Source of the DNA: an uncultured Chloroflexota bacterium
Lineage (GTDB): Bacteria; Chloroflexota; UBA11872
Direction of reading: 5' to 3'
Length of the DNA stretch: 64,000 nucleotides
Assembly (NCBI GenBank): GCA_958296175.1
Contig: OY282448.1
Coordinates: forward strand, 1,360,472 to 1,424,471
Shown here: piece by piece, positions 42,735-52,300 of the stretch
How positions within the stretch are numbered: position 1 is the first letter of the stretch
Layout: every line of letters begins with the position of its first letter
Notes under the pieces: generated by a model
Seen by the model: only the letters and a program-made list of their open reading frames with translations
What the model was told of the DNA's origin: nothing
Database searches by the model: none
Position numbers and translations under genes: made by a program

Positions 42735-43751
42735 TTGGCTGATTCACCCCGGGCCGCGCTTTTCTTGGATTTGGCGTCGCTCGAAGCTATTTCGAGTCAC
42801 CTGGCGGCGCAGGTGCGCTACGACCGGCTGCTGGAACGCTGCACGCAAGACCGCCGGCTCATTCGGGCGGCGGCGTACGGCACGCACGACCACGACCACC
42901 CCGACGCGGAACGCAACCTGGCGCGGCTGGCGGACGCGGGGTTCAAGGTCATTGCCAAACCGCTGCGGCAGCGCGCCGACGGCATGCGGCGCGCCAGTCT
43001 GGCGGTGGACATTGCGGTGGACGCGCTGGAGCTGGCGCCGCGTCTGGACGTGCTGAGCCTGATTACGACCAACTCCGACTTTGCGCCGCTGGTGGAGGCC
43101 GTGCAGCGCCGCGGCGTGCGGGTGGACGTGGTGACCAGCCGCGAGCTGGCGCCGCGGGAACTGACGGACGCGGCGGACGCGGTGGTGGATTTTGCCGATC
43201 TGATCGAGGCCGTGCGCCAGGCGGCGCCGCGGTCCCGCTCGCTCCCGCGCGAACGCGGCCGCGCGCGGGCCAGGATTGCGCCTCCGCCCGATGCGCCGAC
43301 GTCTACTGGCGCATCAGGCCGGCGGTCGCGGTCGCGGTCGTCTGCGCCTGCGCCCGACGCGCCGACGTCTACCGGCGCATCAGACCGGCGTCCGCGGTCG
43401 TCTGCGCCTGCGCCCGACGCGCCTACGTCTGCCGGCACGTCGGGCCGGCGTCCGCGGTCGTCTGCGCCTGCGTCCGACGCGCCGCAACCCGAGCCGCCGC
43501 CCGTGCCCGCGCCCGCGCAACCGGCGCCTGCGGCCGGCGAGGACGGCCAAACCGACGGCGCGCGTGCGGACGACGGCCCGCCCGCCCGCCCCCCCGCCAG
43601 GCGTTCGGAACCTGCCCCGCCGCCCGCTCCCCCCGCCAGGAGTTCGGAACCTGCCCCGCCGCCCGCCGGCGCGCCCTCGCCAGCTCTCAAGACGCTGCCG
43701 CAGGAGAAACTGTCGGGCCGCTCCGTGCGCCCGCGCGCCGGCGAGGGGTAA
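42735..43751 (+). CDS. NYN-domain (LabA/DUF88-like) protein with Pro/Ala/Ser repeat tail
   Basis: Probable RNA-processing or nuclease-like protein of the PIN-related NYN family. I choose TTG 42735 with AGGAG seven bases before (338 residues). The NYN core is AALFLDLASLEAIS (first Asp), VDIAVDALELA (about 84), and LSLITTNSDFAPLVEAVQRR (about 105-125). Residues beyond 170 are low complexity with a 20-residue repeat (APDAPTSTGASGRR) at 43278-43490. It ends in a basic peptide, and the next gene starts immediately after its stop. Confidence 0.75.
   Translation: MADSPRAALFLDLASLEAISSHLAAQVRYDRLLERCTQDRRLIRAAAYGTHDHDHPDAERNLARLADAGFKVIAKPLRQRADGMRRASLAVDIAVDALELAPRLDVLSLITTNSDFAPLVEAVQRRGVRVDVVTSRELAPRELTDAADAVVDFADLIEAVRQAAPRSRSLPRERGRARARIAPPPDAPTSTGASGRRSRSRSSAPAPDAPTSTGASDRRPRSSAPAPDAPTSAGTSGRRPRSSAPASDAPQPEPPPVPAPAQPAPAAGEDGQTDGARADDGPPARPPARRSEPAPPPAPPARSSEPAPPPAGAPSPALKTLPQEKLSGRSVRPRAGEG
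43278..43490 (+). repeat. 60-bp tandem repeat within the NYN protein gene
   Basis: Units begin at 43278 (66 bp variant), 43344, 43404 and 43464 (partial) with GCGCCTGCGCCCGACGCG. They encode a 20-residue Ala/Pro/Ser/Arg linker. Confidence 0.85.
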
Positions 43752-44624
43752 GTGCGCGTCGCCGTCACCGCCACCATCTGGGGCCAAACCCCCTTCCTTC
43801 GGGCGGCGGAGGAGGCGCAGGAGGCGGGCTACGCCGGAATCGAAGGCGTGGGCGATCTGGCCGGCAACGCGCCGATGGCCCGCCGCGTGCTGGCCGACGC
43901 CGGCCTGGAGGTCACCGCCGGCCGCTTTCTGGCCAACTGGTTCTCCGACCGCTACCGCGACGTGGAGCTCGACCAACTGCGCCGCGCGGCCGAGTTCTTT
44001 GCCGACGTCGGCGCGGCCTTTCTCATCACCTCGTCGCGGCCGGTGCCGGAGCGCATGGCCACGGCCGGCCACGTCACGGGGGCGCGCGCCGACGGGTTGC
44101 TGGACTATCAGTGGGCGCACCTGGCCGACGCGCTGGGCCAGGCGGCTTTCATCGCGCGGCGCGACTTCGACCTGCCGCTGCTGTTTCGCAACCAGCTGGG
44201 CTCTTACGTCGAAACCAGCGAGGAGCTCGACCAGCTCATGAGCTTGACCGATCCGCACGCGCTGGGTCTGGCGCCGGACATTGGTTACCTGGCCTACGCC
44301 GGCATCGACCCTGTCGACTTCCTGCGCGCCAACGTGCAGCGCGTTCGATACGTCACGCTCAAGGACCTGGACGCGGATCTCCACGAGCAAAACGTCCGCG
44401 GCGGCGGCTCGCTCCAGCAGTTCTGGGACGACGGCGGGTTCGTGGAGCTTGGCTACGGCGACGTGGACGTGGACGGCGCGGTTGCGCTGCTGCGCGAGCG
44501 CGAGTTCCAGGGCTGGCTGGCCGTTGGCCACGACCGCCCGGGGCGCGACCCGGCCGCCAGCGTGCAGATTGCGCGCGAGTACCTGGTCGGCCTCGGCCTG
44601 GAGCTGGAACCGGGGCAGGCGTGA
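43752..44624 (+). CDS. sugar phosphate isomerase/epimerase-like TIM barrel
   Basis: A 290-residue protein of the xylose-isomerase-like (AP endonuclease 2) superfamily. GTG start directly after the preceding stop. Features are AVTATIWGQTPFL at the N-terminus, GYAGIEGV (metal-ligand Glu region), ALGLAPDIGYLAYAGIDP (Asp), VRYVTLKDLDAD (K-D motif with metal-binding Asp), and FVELGYGDVDVDGAVALL with a C-terminal Glu. IolE/IolI-like sugar or inosose chemistry is suggested. Its stop overlaps the next GTG (GTGA at 44621-44624). Confidence 0.8.
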   Translation: MRVAVTATIWGQTPFLRAAEEAQEAGYAGIEGVGDLAGNAPMARRVLADAGLEVTAGRFLANWFSDRYRDVELDQLRRAAEFFADVGAAFLITSSRPVPERMATAGHVTGARADGLLDYQWAHLADALGQAAFIARRDFDLPLLFRNQLGSYVETSEELDQLMSLTDPHALGLAPDIGYLAYAGIDPVDFLRANVQRVRYVTLKDLDADLHEQNVRGGGSLQQFWDDGGFVELGYGDVDVDGAVALLREREFQGWLAVGHDRPGRDPAASVQIAREYLVGLGLELEPGQA

Positions 44625-45787
44625 CGCGCCGATTCGAGCGGCGCGCGCTGCTGGCCGCCGGGGCGGGCGCGTCGGCCCTGGCCGCCCTGGCCGCCCTGGC
44701 CGCCTGCGGCGATGCCGCCGTCGGCCAGCGCCGCCGCGGCGGCCCGGAGCTGGCCAACGTCTGGCCCTGGGGCACCAACACGTTTTTGGACCTGGAGGTC
44801 GAGTCCTGGAAACGCCGCCAAACCTTGCGCATGGTGCGCGACGCCGGGATTCACTGGATCAAGCAGCACGTGCCCTGGGCCGACATCGAAACGCCGGACC
44901 GCGGGCAATATTTCGACAGCGCCGCGCGGCGCTCCACGTGGGACAAGTACGACGAGATCGTGGATCTGGCGGACGAGTTCGGCCTCTCTATCATCGCCAG
45001 AGTCGACCGCGCGCCGGCCTGGGCGCGGCCCGGCCAGTCGTTGGCAACGGCGCCGCCCGCCGCCCTGGCCGACTATGGGAGCTTTCTCGACACGCTGGCG
45101 CGGCGCTACCACGGCCGCATCCGCCACTTCCAGATTTGGAACGAACCCAACCTGGCCGGCGAGTGGGGCGGGGCGCCGCCCGGGCCGGAAGCCTACGCGC
45201 CCCTGCTGCGCACGGCTTTCGACGCGCTCAAGGCGGTGGACGCCGCCAACGTGGTGATTGCCGCGCCCATGGCCGCCACGCTGGAACGCAGCCCCCGCGC
45301 CATGAACGAACTCGACTATCTGGAACGCCTCTATCAGACCGGCGCCGGCCGATTCATGGACGTGCAGGCCGCCAACGCCTTTGGCCTGGAGTACCCGCCC
45401 GACGCGCCGCCCGATCCCGACGTGCTCAACTTTCGGCGCGTGGAGTTCGTGCGCGAACGCATGGTTGCCCACGGCCTGCAGGACAAACCGATTTGGTTCA
45501 ACGAGTACGGCTGGAACGCCTCGCCGGCGGACATGAACCCCGCGCAACTCGTCTGGCGGCGCGTGCCGGAAACCACGCAGGCGGCCTGGTCGGTGGACGG
45601 CGTGCGCTTCGGCTTGGAGAGCTGGCCCTGGGCCGGCGTTTTCAGCCTCTGGTTCTTCCGCAAGCCGCTCACCGCGCTCGGCCCCGACCAGAGCGAGTAT
45701 TACTTCCGCATGGTGGAACCGGACTTCATGCCCCGGCTCGTGTATCGGGCCGTCCAGCGCGCGGCCACCGGCGCCGCGTTTGCCTAA
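44621..45787 (+). CDS. glycoside hydrolase lipoprotein with Tat-like signal
   Basis: A 388-residue surface lipoprotein. The N-terminus RRFERRALLAAG is twin-arginine-like, followed by LAALAACG lipobox. The (beta/alpha)8 domain resembles GH5/GH39-type enzymes. NTFLDLEVESWKRRQTLRMV starts the barrel, FQIWNEPNLAGEW carries the acid/base Glu (about 175), and KPIWFNEYGWNA carries the nucleophile Glu (about 296). It is coupled to the TIM-barrel gene. A related domain occurs in the next, larger protein. Confidence 0.85.
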   Translation: MTRRFERRALLAAGAGASALAALAALAACGDAAVGQRRRGGPELANVWPWGTNTFLDLEVESWKRRQTLRMVRDAGIHWIKQHVPWADIETPDRGQYFDSAARRSTWDKYDEIVDLADEFGLSIIARVDRAPAWARPGQSLATAPPAALADYGSFLDTLARRYHGRIRHFQIWNEPNLAGEWGGAPPGPEAYAPLLRTAFDALKAVDAANVVIAAPMAATLERSPRAMNELDYLERLYQTGAGRFMDVQAANAFGLEYPPDAPPDPDVLNFRRVEFVRERMVAHGLQDKPIWFNEYGWNASPADMNPAQLVWRRVPETTQAAWSVDGVRFGLESWPWAGVFSLWFFRKPLTALGPDQSEYYFRMVEPDFMPRLVYRAVQRAATGAAFA

Positions 45788-45880
45788 GCCCGCCCGTTGC
45801 AACGCCCGGCAGTTCTGCGCCAGCGGGAATCCAAACGCACCCAGCGCCGCCTCCGGGACGGCGTTACGCGGCTGGCCGCC

Positions 45881-45952
45881 GACCCATCCGCCGACCCATC
45901 CGCCGACCCGTCCGCCGATCCATCTGCCGACCCGTCCGCTGACCCGTCCGCT
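45881..45952 (+). repeat. six tandem 12-bp repeats between the two hydrolase genes
   Basis: Six units of GACCCATCCGCC and variants (GACCCGTCCGCT) lie just before the ATG at 45958. One frame reads SADP repeats, but that frame does not join either neighbour. The 170-base gap holds nothing else. Confidence 0.88.
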
Positions 45953-45957
45953 GAGCG

Positions 45958-48900
45958 ATGCCCAGGTCTGGGAGGGCCGTCCTGAGGCTCCTGGGACGGC
46001 TGCGCGCCGCGCGGCCCTGGGTCTGGGCGCTGTCGGCCTTCGCCGCAGCCGTCCTGCTCACCGCCGCCGTCGGCGCCTACACGGCGCTGACCAGCCGCGG
46101 CGTCAGCTACGGCGCCGCGTCCCTGGGCGAACTCCGCAACGCCGACGCCCCCGCCATTGGCGCCAACACCTTCCTGCAGCGCGAACCGGACCCCGCCAAA
46201 GTCCGCCGCGAACTCGAAACGCTGCGCGCCGCCGGCATTCGGATCGTTCGCCAGGAGTTCAACTGGGCCGAAATCGAACCGCAGGCGCCGGGCGAGTTCG
46301 TCGATCACGCCGGCCGCGACACTTGGGCCAAGTACGACTACATGGTCGACACCGCCCGCGGCCTCGGCATCGAAATCCTGGCGCGCCTGGACCGCCCGCC
46401 GGCCTGGTCCACGCCCGGGTTCGACCCGCAGACGAACCCGCGCGTGCAGGCGCCGCCGGCCGACCCGCAGGACTTTGCCGCCTTTGCGGCGCGGCTGGCG
46501 GCGCGCTACCGGGGGAAGATTCGCTATTACCAGGTTTGGAACGAACCCAACCTGCTGGGCGAATGGGGCGGCCGCCCGCCGGACCCCGCCCAGTACCTCC
46601 AGATGCTGCGCGCGGTCGGCCGCGCGATTCGCGCAGCCGACCCCGACGCCCAAATCGTGCTGGCCGGCCTGGCGCCCACCATCGAGACCGGCCCCGACAA
46701 CCTGAGCGATCTGATCTTCCTGCGCCGGCTCTACGAGCTGGGCGCCAAGGGCGACTTCGACGTGGCCGCCAGCATGTCCTACGGACTGTTCACCGGCCCG
46801 CGCGACCTGCGCATCGACCCGCAGCGCACCAACTTCCCGCGCGCTGTGCTCTGGCGCGAGATCATGCTGGAATTCGGCGACGCCGCCACGCCCATCTGGG
46901 CCGCCGAATACGGCTGGCTGTCGCTGCCGCACGACTGGCAGGGCGAACCCGGCATCTGGGGCAGCCACTCCAGCGCGGACCAGGCCGCCTGGACGGTGGA
47001 CGGCATTCGCCGCGCGCGCGAGCAGTGGCCCTGGATGCCCACCATCGTCATCTGGGCGTCCCGCTGGCCGGAAGACCCCAACCCCCGCGACCCTACGCCC
47101 TACTTCCGCCTGATGGACAAGGACTTCACCCCGCGCCCGCACCTGACGGCCCTGCAGGAAGCCTTCGGCGCCGGCCCGCGCGCCGGCGTGGGGCTTCACC
47201 AGGAAACGCACGCCGCCATTGCCTACGCGGGACCCTGGCCGCGCGTCCCCAGCGACCTCGCCTCCCTGACGTTTCACCGCGAAACCGGCGTGCCCGGCGC
47301 CAGCGTGCGCTTCCAGTTCGACGGAACCGACCTGACGCTGCTCACCCGCCGCGGTCCGGCCATGGGCCGGCTCCAGGCTCGAATCGACGGCCAGGACGCG
47401 CTGGCCGACGCGCTGCCGCGCACCGCGGCCGGCGAGGCCGTCGTCGATCTCTACGCGCCAGACATCCAGCCGCTGGCGCGCATCCCCATCGTCACCCGCC
47501 TGCCGCCCGGCCCGCACGAGCTGGAACTGACGGTGCTGGCCGACCCCAACCCCGCGTCGGCCGGCGGTCTGGTGATCGTGGACGGCCTGCTGGTCGGCGC
47601 CGCGCGCCCGACCGCGCACTGGCTGGCGCTGGGAGCGGTTTGGGCCGGCGTCGGCGCGCTGACGCTCTGGGCTGCGCGCGCGTCGGCCCGGCTGCAGCGC
47701 GCCGTGCGCCGCCGGTCCTGGGACTGGATGGACGGGAGCGTGGGACCGCTGCGCATGGGCGAGGTCGTCCTGGCGGCCCTGGCCGCCGCCTACGCGCTGC
47801 TGCCCGGCGGCGACCCGACGTCCGTCTGGACGCTGGCGCGCGTCCTGATCGTGCTGGCGCTGGCGGTGCTGGCCGTGGCGCGCCTGCGCGACGCCGCTCT
47901 GGTCGCCGCGGCCGCCATCCCCTTCGTCGGCGTCATCGGCCGCACCGGCCTCGTCGACCGCCCCGTCGGCGAAATCCTCATCCTGGCCGCCGCCGCCGCC
48001 TGGCTCGTCCGCGCTCTCTGGACCAGCCCGCCGTCGCCATCCGATGGTCCCGCCGAGCCGCGTGCGCCCGCCGCCGCCGCATCGGATGTGCAGCGCCCCT
48101 TCTCCCGCCTGTTCCGCCGTCTGCATCGCGCCCTGCAGCTCCCCCGCCCCCGCTGGCTCCTGGGTGCCGCCGCCTTCGTCCTGGCCGGCGTTCTGGCCGC
48201 GGCCCTGGCCGACTACCCCAAATACGCCCTGCGCGACCTGCGCACCGTCATCCTGGAACCCGTCGCGTTCTTCCTGGTGCTCGGCTCGGTGCTGCGCGGC
48301 CGCGGCGACGTGCGCCGCCTGCTTGCGGCGCTTGCCGTTGGCGCCGCACTGGCCGCGCTAACCGCCCTAGCGCTGATTCCCTTCGGCGCGGTGGTCACCG
48401 ACGTATTCCCGCCGCGGCTGCGCGGAACCTTTGGCTCGCCCAACAACCTGGCGCTGATGCTGGAACGCGCGCTGCCGCTGGCGCTGGCCCTGGCGCTGGC
48501 CGCGCGCGCGGTCCGCCGTCTGCCCTGGCTGGCCGCGCTGGCCGTGCTGGGCGCGGTGCTGATCCTGACCTGGAGCCGCGGCGCCTGGCTGGGCGCGGTG
48601 GCCGGTCTCGCCGTGGCCGCCTGGCCGCTGTGCTCGCGCTGGTCCTGGAAGCGCCGCGCCGCCGCCGCCGCGGGCCTGCTGGCCCTGGGCGCGGCCGCCG
48701 CCCTGACCGCCGGCCCCGACCGCCTGGGCCAGCTACTCCGCCTCGGCGACAGCGGCGCGGCCTCGCGCCTGGCCGTCTGGGACGCCGCCTGGCGCATGGG
48801 TTTGGACAACCCCGTCCTGGGCGTCGGCCCCGACAACTTCCTCACTCACTACCGCGCCTACATGCCCCCGGACGCCTGGCGCGAACCCAACCTTTCCCAT

Positions 48901-49191
48901 CCCCACAACCTGATCCTGGACGCCTGGCTCTCCACCGGCCTGGCCGGCCTGGCCGCGCTGGCGGTCGTCCTGGTCGTCTTCTGGACGACCTGGGCCGCCG
49001 TGCGCCGCCGCCGCGGCGCGCCCGACCCGCTGGCCTACGGTCTGGCCGGCGCCATGACGGCCGCGCTGGCCCACGGCCTGGTCGACCACGCCTACTTCCT
49101 CCCCGAACTCGCCGCCGCCTTCTGGCTCCTCGCCGCCGCCGCCGAAGCCCTGGCCACGGCCAAGACCACCACTCCCTCCCAACCGCCGTGA
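45958..49191 (+). CDS. glycoside hydrolase fused to O-antigen ligase-like polymerase
   Basis: A 1077-residue protein with two distinct parts. After one N-terminal membrane segment (about 20-42), residues 60-400 form a (beta/alpha)8 hydrolase like the preceding lipoprotein, with YYQVWNEPNLLGEW (acid/base Glu about 195) and PIWAAEYGW (nucleophile about 316). A beta-rich segment (410-555) follows. The C-terminal half has about 12 membrane segments and the Wzy_C/RfaL loop, RGTFGSPNNLALMLERALP, LILTWSRGAWLGA, NPVLGVGPDNFLTHY and SHPHNLILDAWLSTG. The pairing suggests trimming coupled to polymerisation or ligation of a surface glycan (inference). Confidence 0.85.
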   Translation: MPRSGRAVLRLLGRLRAARPWVWALSAFAAAVLLTAAVGAYTALTSRGVSYGAASLGELRNADAPAIGANTFLQREPDPAKVRRELETLRAAGIRIVRQEFNWAEIEPQAPGEFVDHAGRDTWAKYDYMVDTARGLGIEILARLDRPPAWSTPGFDPQTNPRVQAPPADPQDFAAFAARLAARYRGKIRYYQVWNEPNLLGEWGGRPPDPAQYLQMLRAVGRAIRAADPDAQIVLAGLAPTIETGPDNLSDLIFLRRLYELGAKGDFDVAASMSYGLFTGPRDLRIDPQRTNFPRAVLWREIMLEFGDAATPIWAAEYGWLSLPHDWQGEPGIWGSHSSADQAAWTVDGIRRAREQWPWMPTIVIWASRWPEDPNPRDPTPYFRLMDKDFTPRPHLTALQEAFGAGPRAGVGLHQETHAAIAYAGPWPRVPSDLASLTFHRETGVPGASVRFQFDGTDLTLLTRRGPAMGRLQARIDGQDALADALPRTAAGEAVVDLYAPDIQPLARIPIVTRLPPGPHELELTVLADPNPASAGGLVIVDGLLVGAARPTAHWLALGAVWAGVGALTLWAARASARLQRAVRRRSWDWMDGSVGPLRMGEVVLAALAAAYALLPGGDPTSVWTLARVLIVLALAVLAVARLRDAALVAAAAIPFVGVIGRTGLVDRPVGEILILAAAAAWLVRALWTSPPSPSDGPAEPRAPAAAASDVQRPFSRLFRRLHRALQLPRPRWLLGAAAFVLAGVLAAALADYPKYALRDLRTVILEPVAFFLVLGSVLRGRGDVRRLLAALAVGAALAALTALALIPFGAVVTDVFPPRLRGTFGSPNNLALMLERALPLALALALAARAVRRLPWLAALAVLGAVLILTWSRGAWLGAVAGLAVAAWPLCSRWSWKRRAAAAAGLLALGAAAALTAGPDRLGQLLRLGDSGAASRLAVWDAAWRMGLDNPVLGVGPDNFLTHYRAYMPPDAWREPNLSHPHNLILDAWLSTGLAGLAALAVVLVVFWTTWAAVRRRRGAPDPLAYGLAGAMTAALAHGLVDHAYFLPELAAAFWLLAAAAEALATAKTTTPSQPP

Positions 49192-49198
49192 CCCCCGC

Positions 49199-49216
49199 CA
49201 TCTCCCAATCCACACA
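49199..49216 (+). repeat. short heptamer repeat (CCAATCCACACAATCC)
   Basis: CCATCTCCCAATCCACACAA is a short version of the AATCCAC array. The following gene also starts inside such a repeat (49319-49348, CCCAATCCCCAATCCCCAAT), so its first eight codons are repeat-derived. Confidence 0.55.
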
Positions 49217-49318
49217 ATCCGAACTCGGCTCTCCGCCCAGACGCGAACGGCCCGTCACGGGCGGCGGCGAAGCGGGCCCGCACTGGCGCCCCGCCGCCCC
49301 GCCGCGGTCTCCCCCGCC

Positions 49319-52300
49319 ATGTCCCAATCCCCAATCCCCAATTCCATTTTTCGCTATCGTTGGTCCCGCCCCGGCGCCCAGGACCCGACATTGCCCCTCA
49401 GCGACCTCGACCTAGCCGAAATCGTCCGCCGCCTCGCCGCCCGCCCCGGGCACGAGGCCGTGCGCTACGACATCGTCCAGTTGCTGACCCGCGGCCTGGA
49501 CATGCCGCCCGACGACGTGCAGCTGGAAGAGCACATCCCCGAAGTGCGCGGCCGCATCGACGCCTTGCTGGGGCGCACCGTGGTGGAGTTCAAGAGCGAT
49601 CTGCGGAGCGAGCGCGCCGCCGCCGAAGACCAACTGACGCGCTACATCGGCCAGCGTCAGACCGAAAGCCGCCAGCGCTACGTGGGCATTGCCACCGACG
49701 GCGCCGACTTCGTGTCCTTCGAGCTGCGCAACGACCAGCTGCGCGAGCTGGGCGCCTGCCGCGCAGACCCGGCCGACCCGCGCGCCTTGCTGGCCTGGCT
49801 CAGCGCCGCCGTGGCGGCCGGCGCCGAGCTGCATCCCGACCCCGAAACCGTCGTGCGCGAGCTGGGCCGCCACAGTCTGGCCTGGCGCCGCGCCCTGGGC
49901 GATCTGCGCGACGCCTGGGCCGAGGTTGGCAAACAGCCCGAAGCCTTGCTCAAACGCCAGCTCTGGGCGCAGCGTCTGGAAATCGTCTACGGCGCGCCGG
50001 TGGACCGCGGCGAGTTGTTCTTTCAGCACACCTACCTGTCCACCGCCGCCAAGACCATCGCCGCCCACGCCCTGGGACTTCCCGCCGCCGACCCCGGCGG
50101 CTTGCTGGCCGGCCGCGACTTCGAGCGCGCCGGCGTCAGCGGCGCGGTGGAAGCCGACTTCTTCGACTGGATGCTGGCCGCCGCGGGCGGTCCCGACCTG
50201 GTGCGCCGCATCGCCCTGCACGTCGGCCGCTTCCGCCTGCGCGACGTGCAAACCGACGTGCTCAAAGGCCTTTACGAATCCCTGGTCGACCCCGCAGACC
50301 GCCACGACCTGGGCGAGTACTACACCCCCGACTGGCTGGCCGCGCGCATGTGCGCGCAGGCCATCGACCGGCCGCTCCAGCAGCGCGTGCTGGACCCCGC
50401 CTGCGGCTCCGGCGCGTTCTTGTTCCACGCCCTGCGCCGCCTGCTGGCCGCCGCCGACGCCGCCGGGCTGGACACCCCCCAGGCGCTGCGCCGCTGCGCC
50501 CACAACGTGCTGGGCATCGACGTGCATCCCGTGGCCGTGCAGATCGCGCGCGTCACCTGGCTGCTGGCGCTGGGCGAAGAGCGCCTGAATCAGCGCGGCA
50601 ACCAGCCGCTGCCCGTGCCCGTCTACCTGGGCGACGCGCTGCAATGGAACGTGCAGGGCTTCCTGGCCGAGCGCGAAGTGCTGATCGAGGTGCCCGACGA
50701 CGGGCCGGTGCTGCACTTCCCCTACGAGGTCACGCGTACGCCGGCGGACTTCGACGCTGTGATCGAGCTGATGCTGCGGATGAGCGCGGCCGGCATCGAA
50801 ACTGCGGGGTTTCTCGCCGGGCTGCGCGCCCGCCTGCCCGGCGTGAACGCTCCCGCGCGCGCCGTGCTGGGCGCCACCTACGCCCACTTGTGCGACCTGC
50901 ACGCGCAGGGCCGCAACCACATCTGGGGCTTCGTCGCCCGCAACCTGGTGCGGCCGGTCTGGCTGTCGTCGGACGAGCAGCGCGCCGACGTGGTCATCGG
51001 CAATCCGCCCTGGCTGGCCTACCGCTTCATGTCCGGCCGCAATCAGCAGCGCTTCCGCGACGAGGCGCAGCGGCAGGGTGTATGGGAGGGCGGCAAGGTT
51101 GCCACTCATCAGGACCTCTCGGCCTACTTCTTCGCCCGCTGCTGCGAGCTGTACGCGAAGCACGACGGACGTATGGCCTTCGTCATGCCCTATGCGGCCA
51201 TGAGCCGCCGCCAGTTCCAGGGCTTCCGCAGCGGCGTATTCGCCGAGCGCAACGGACGCAATGGGCGCAACGGAAGTAACGGACACAACGGACGCAACGG
51301 ACCCAATGGCCGCAATGGGACCCAGAATCCTGTGCTGGCGCGCTTCACGCAGGCCTGGGCCTTCGACCACGACGTGCAGCCGCTGTTTCCGGTGCCCTCC
51401 TGTGCGCTGTTTGCCCGCGTGGGGGAGGCCTGCGAGCTGCCCAGCGTCGTACGCCGCGCCTCCGGGGAATTGCCGCGGCGCGACGCAACGCCCGAGGAGG
51501 CCGAACGGCGGCTATCCTGGCGGGACGCTGCTTGGCCCGAGATAGCCGCTGACGATGTGACGTCATCGCCGTATCAGAAATCCTTTCGACAAGGCGCCAC
51601 TCTGGTGCCGCGCTTCCTTTGCCTCGTCGAACAGGCGCCGGCTGGATTTCTGGGCATCAACCCTCTGGCGCCACTGGTCGTCAGCCGCCGCAGCCGCCAG
51701 GAAAAAGCGCCCTGGAAAGACTTGGAGCCGCTGCGCGGCAACGTCGAACGGGAATACCTGCGGCCCGCCTACCTGGGCGAGTCCATCGCGCCCTTCCGCC
51801 TGCTGGAGCCGCCGCTGGCCGTCGTTCCCTGGGGCCCCGAGGCCGGCATGCTGGACGCCGCAGCCGCCGGCCTCGCGGGCAAGTCCTACCTTGCGTCATG
51901 GCTGCGGACGGCCGAAGACTTGTGGGAACGGCACCGCAGCAGCGCGCGATTCAGCTTTGCCGCTCAGCTCGACTACTACGGCAAACTGACCGCGCAGCTT
52001 CCGCCACCGCCGTTGCGGGTCGTATACAGCGCGTCGGGAACGCTGATGGCGGCGGCTTTGGTGAGGGACGCCTCGGCAGTGATTGACAGCTCACTCTACT
52101 GGGTACGAGTTCATAGCCGTGCGGAGGCCCACTACCTGATGGCCGTGCTCACCAGCGAAACCGCCCGCCGTCGAGTTGCCCCGCTGCAAGCGCGCGGCCA
52201 GTGGGGCGCCAGGCACTTCTCCAAAGTCATGTGGACGCTGCCCATCGGACAGTTCGACCCCGCCGACCCGCTCCACGCCGCCCTCGCCGCCGCCGGCCGC

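Noticed and set aside
45797..45985. Small frame with SADP repeats
   Set aside because: It is only the translation of the 12-bp repeats and is out of frame with the following gene.
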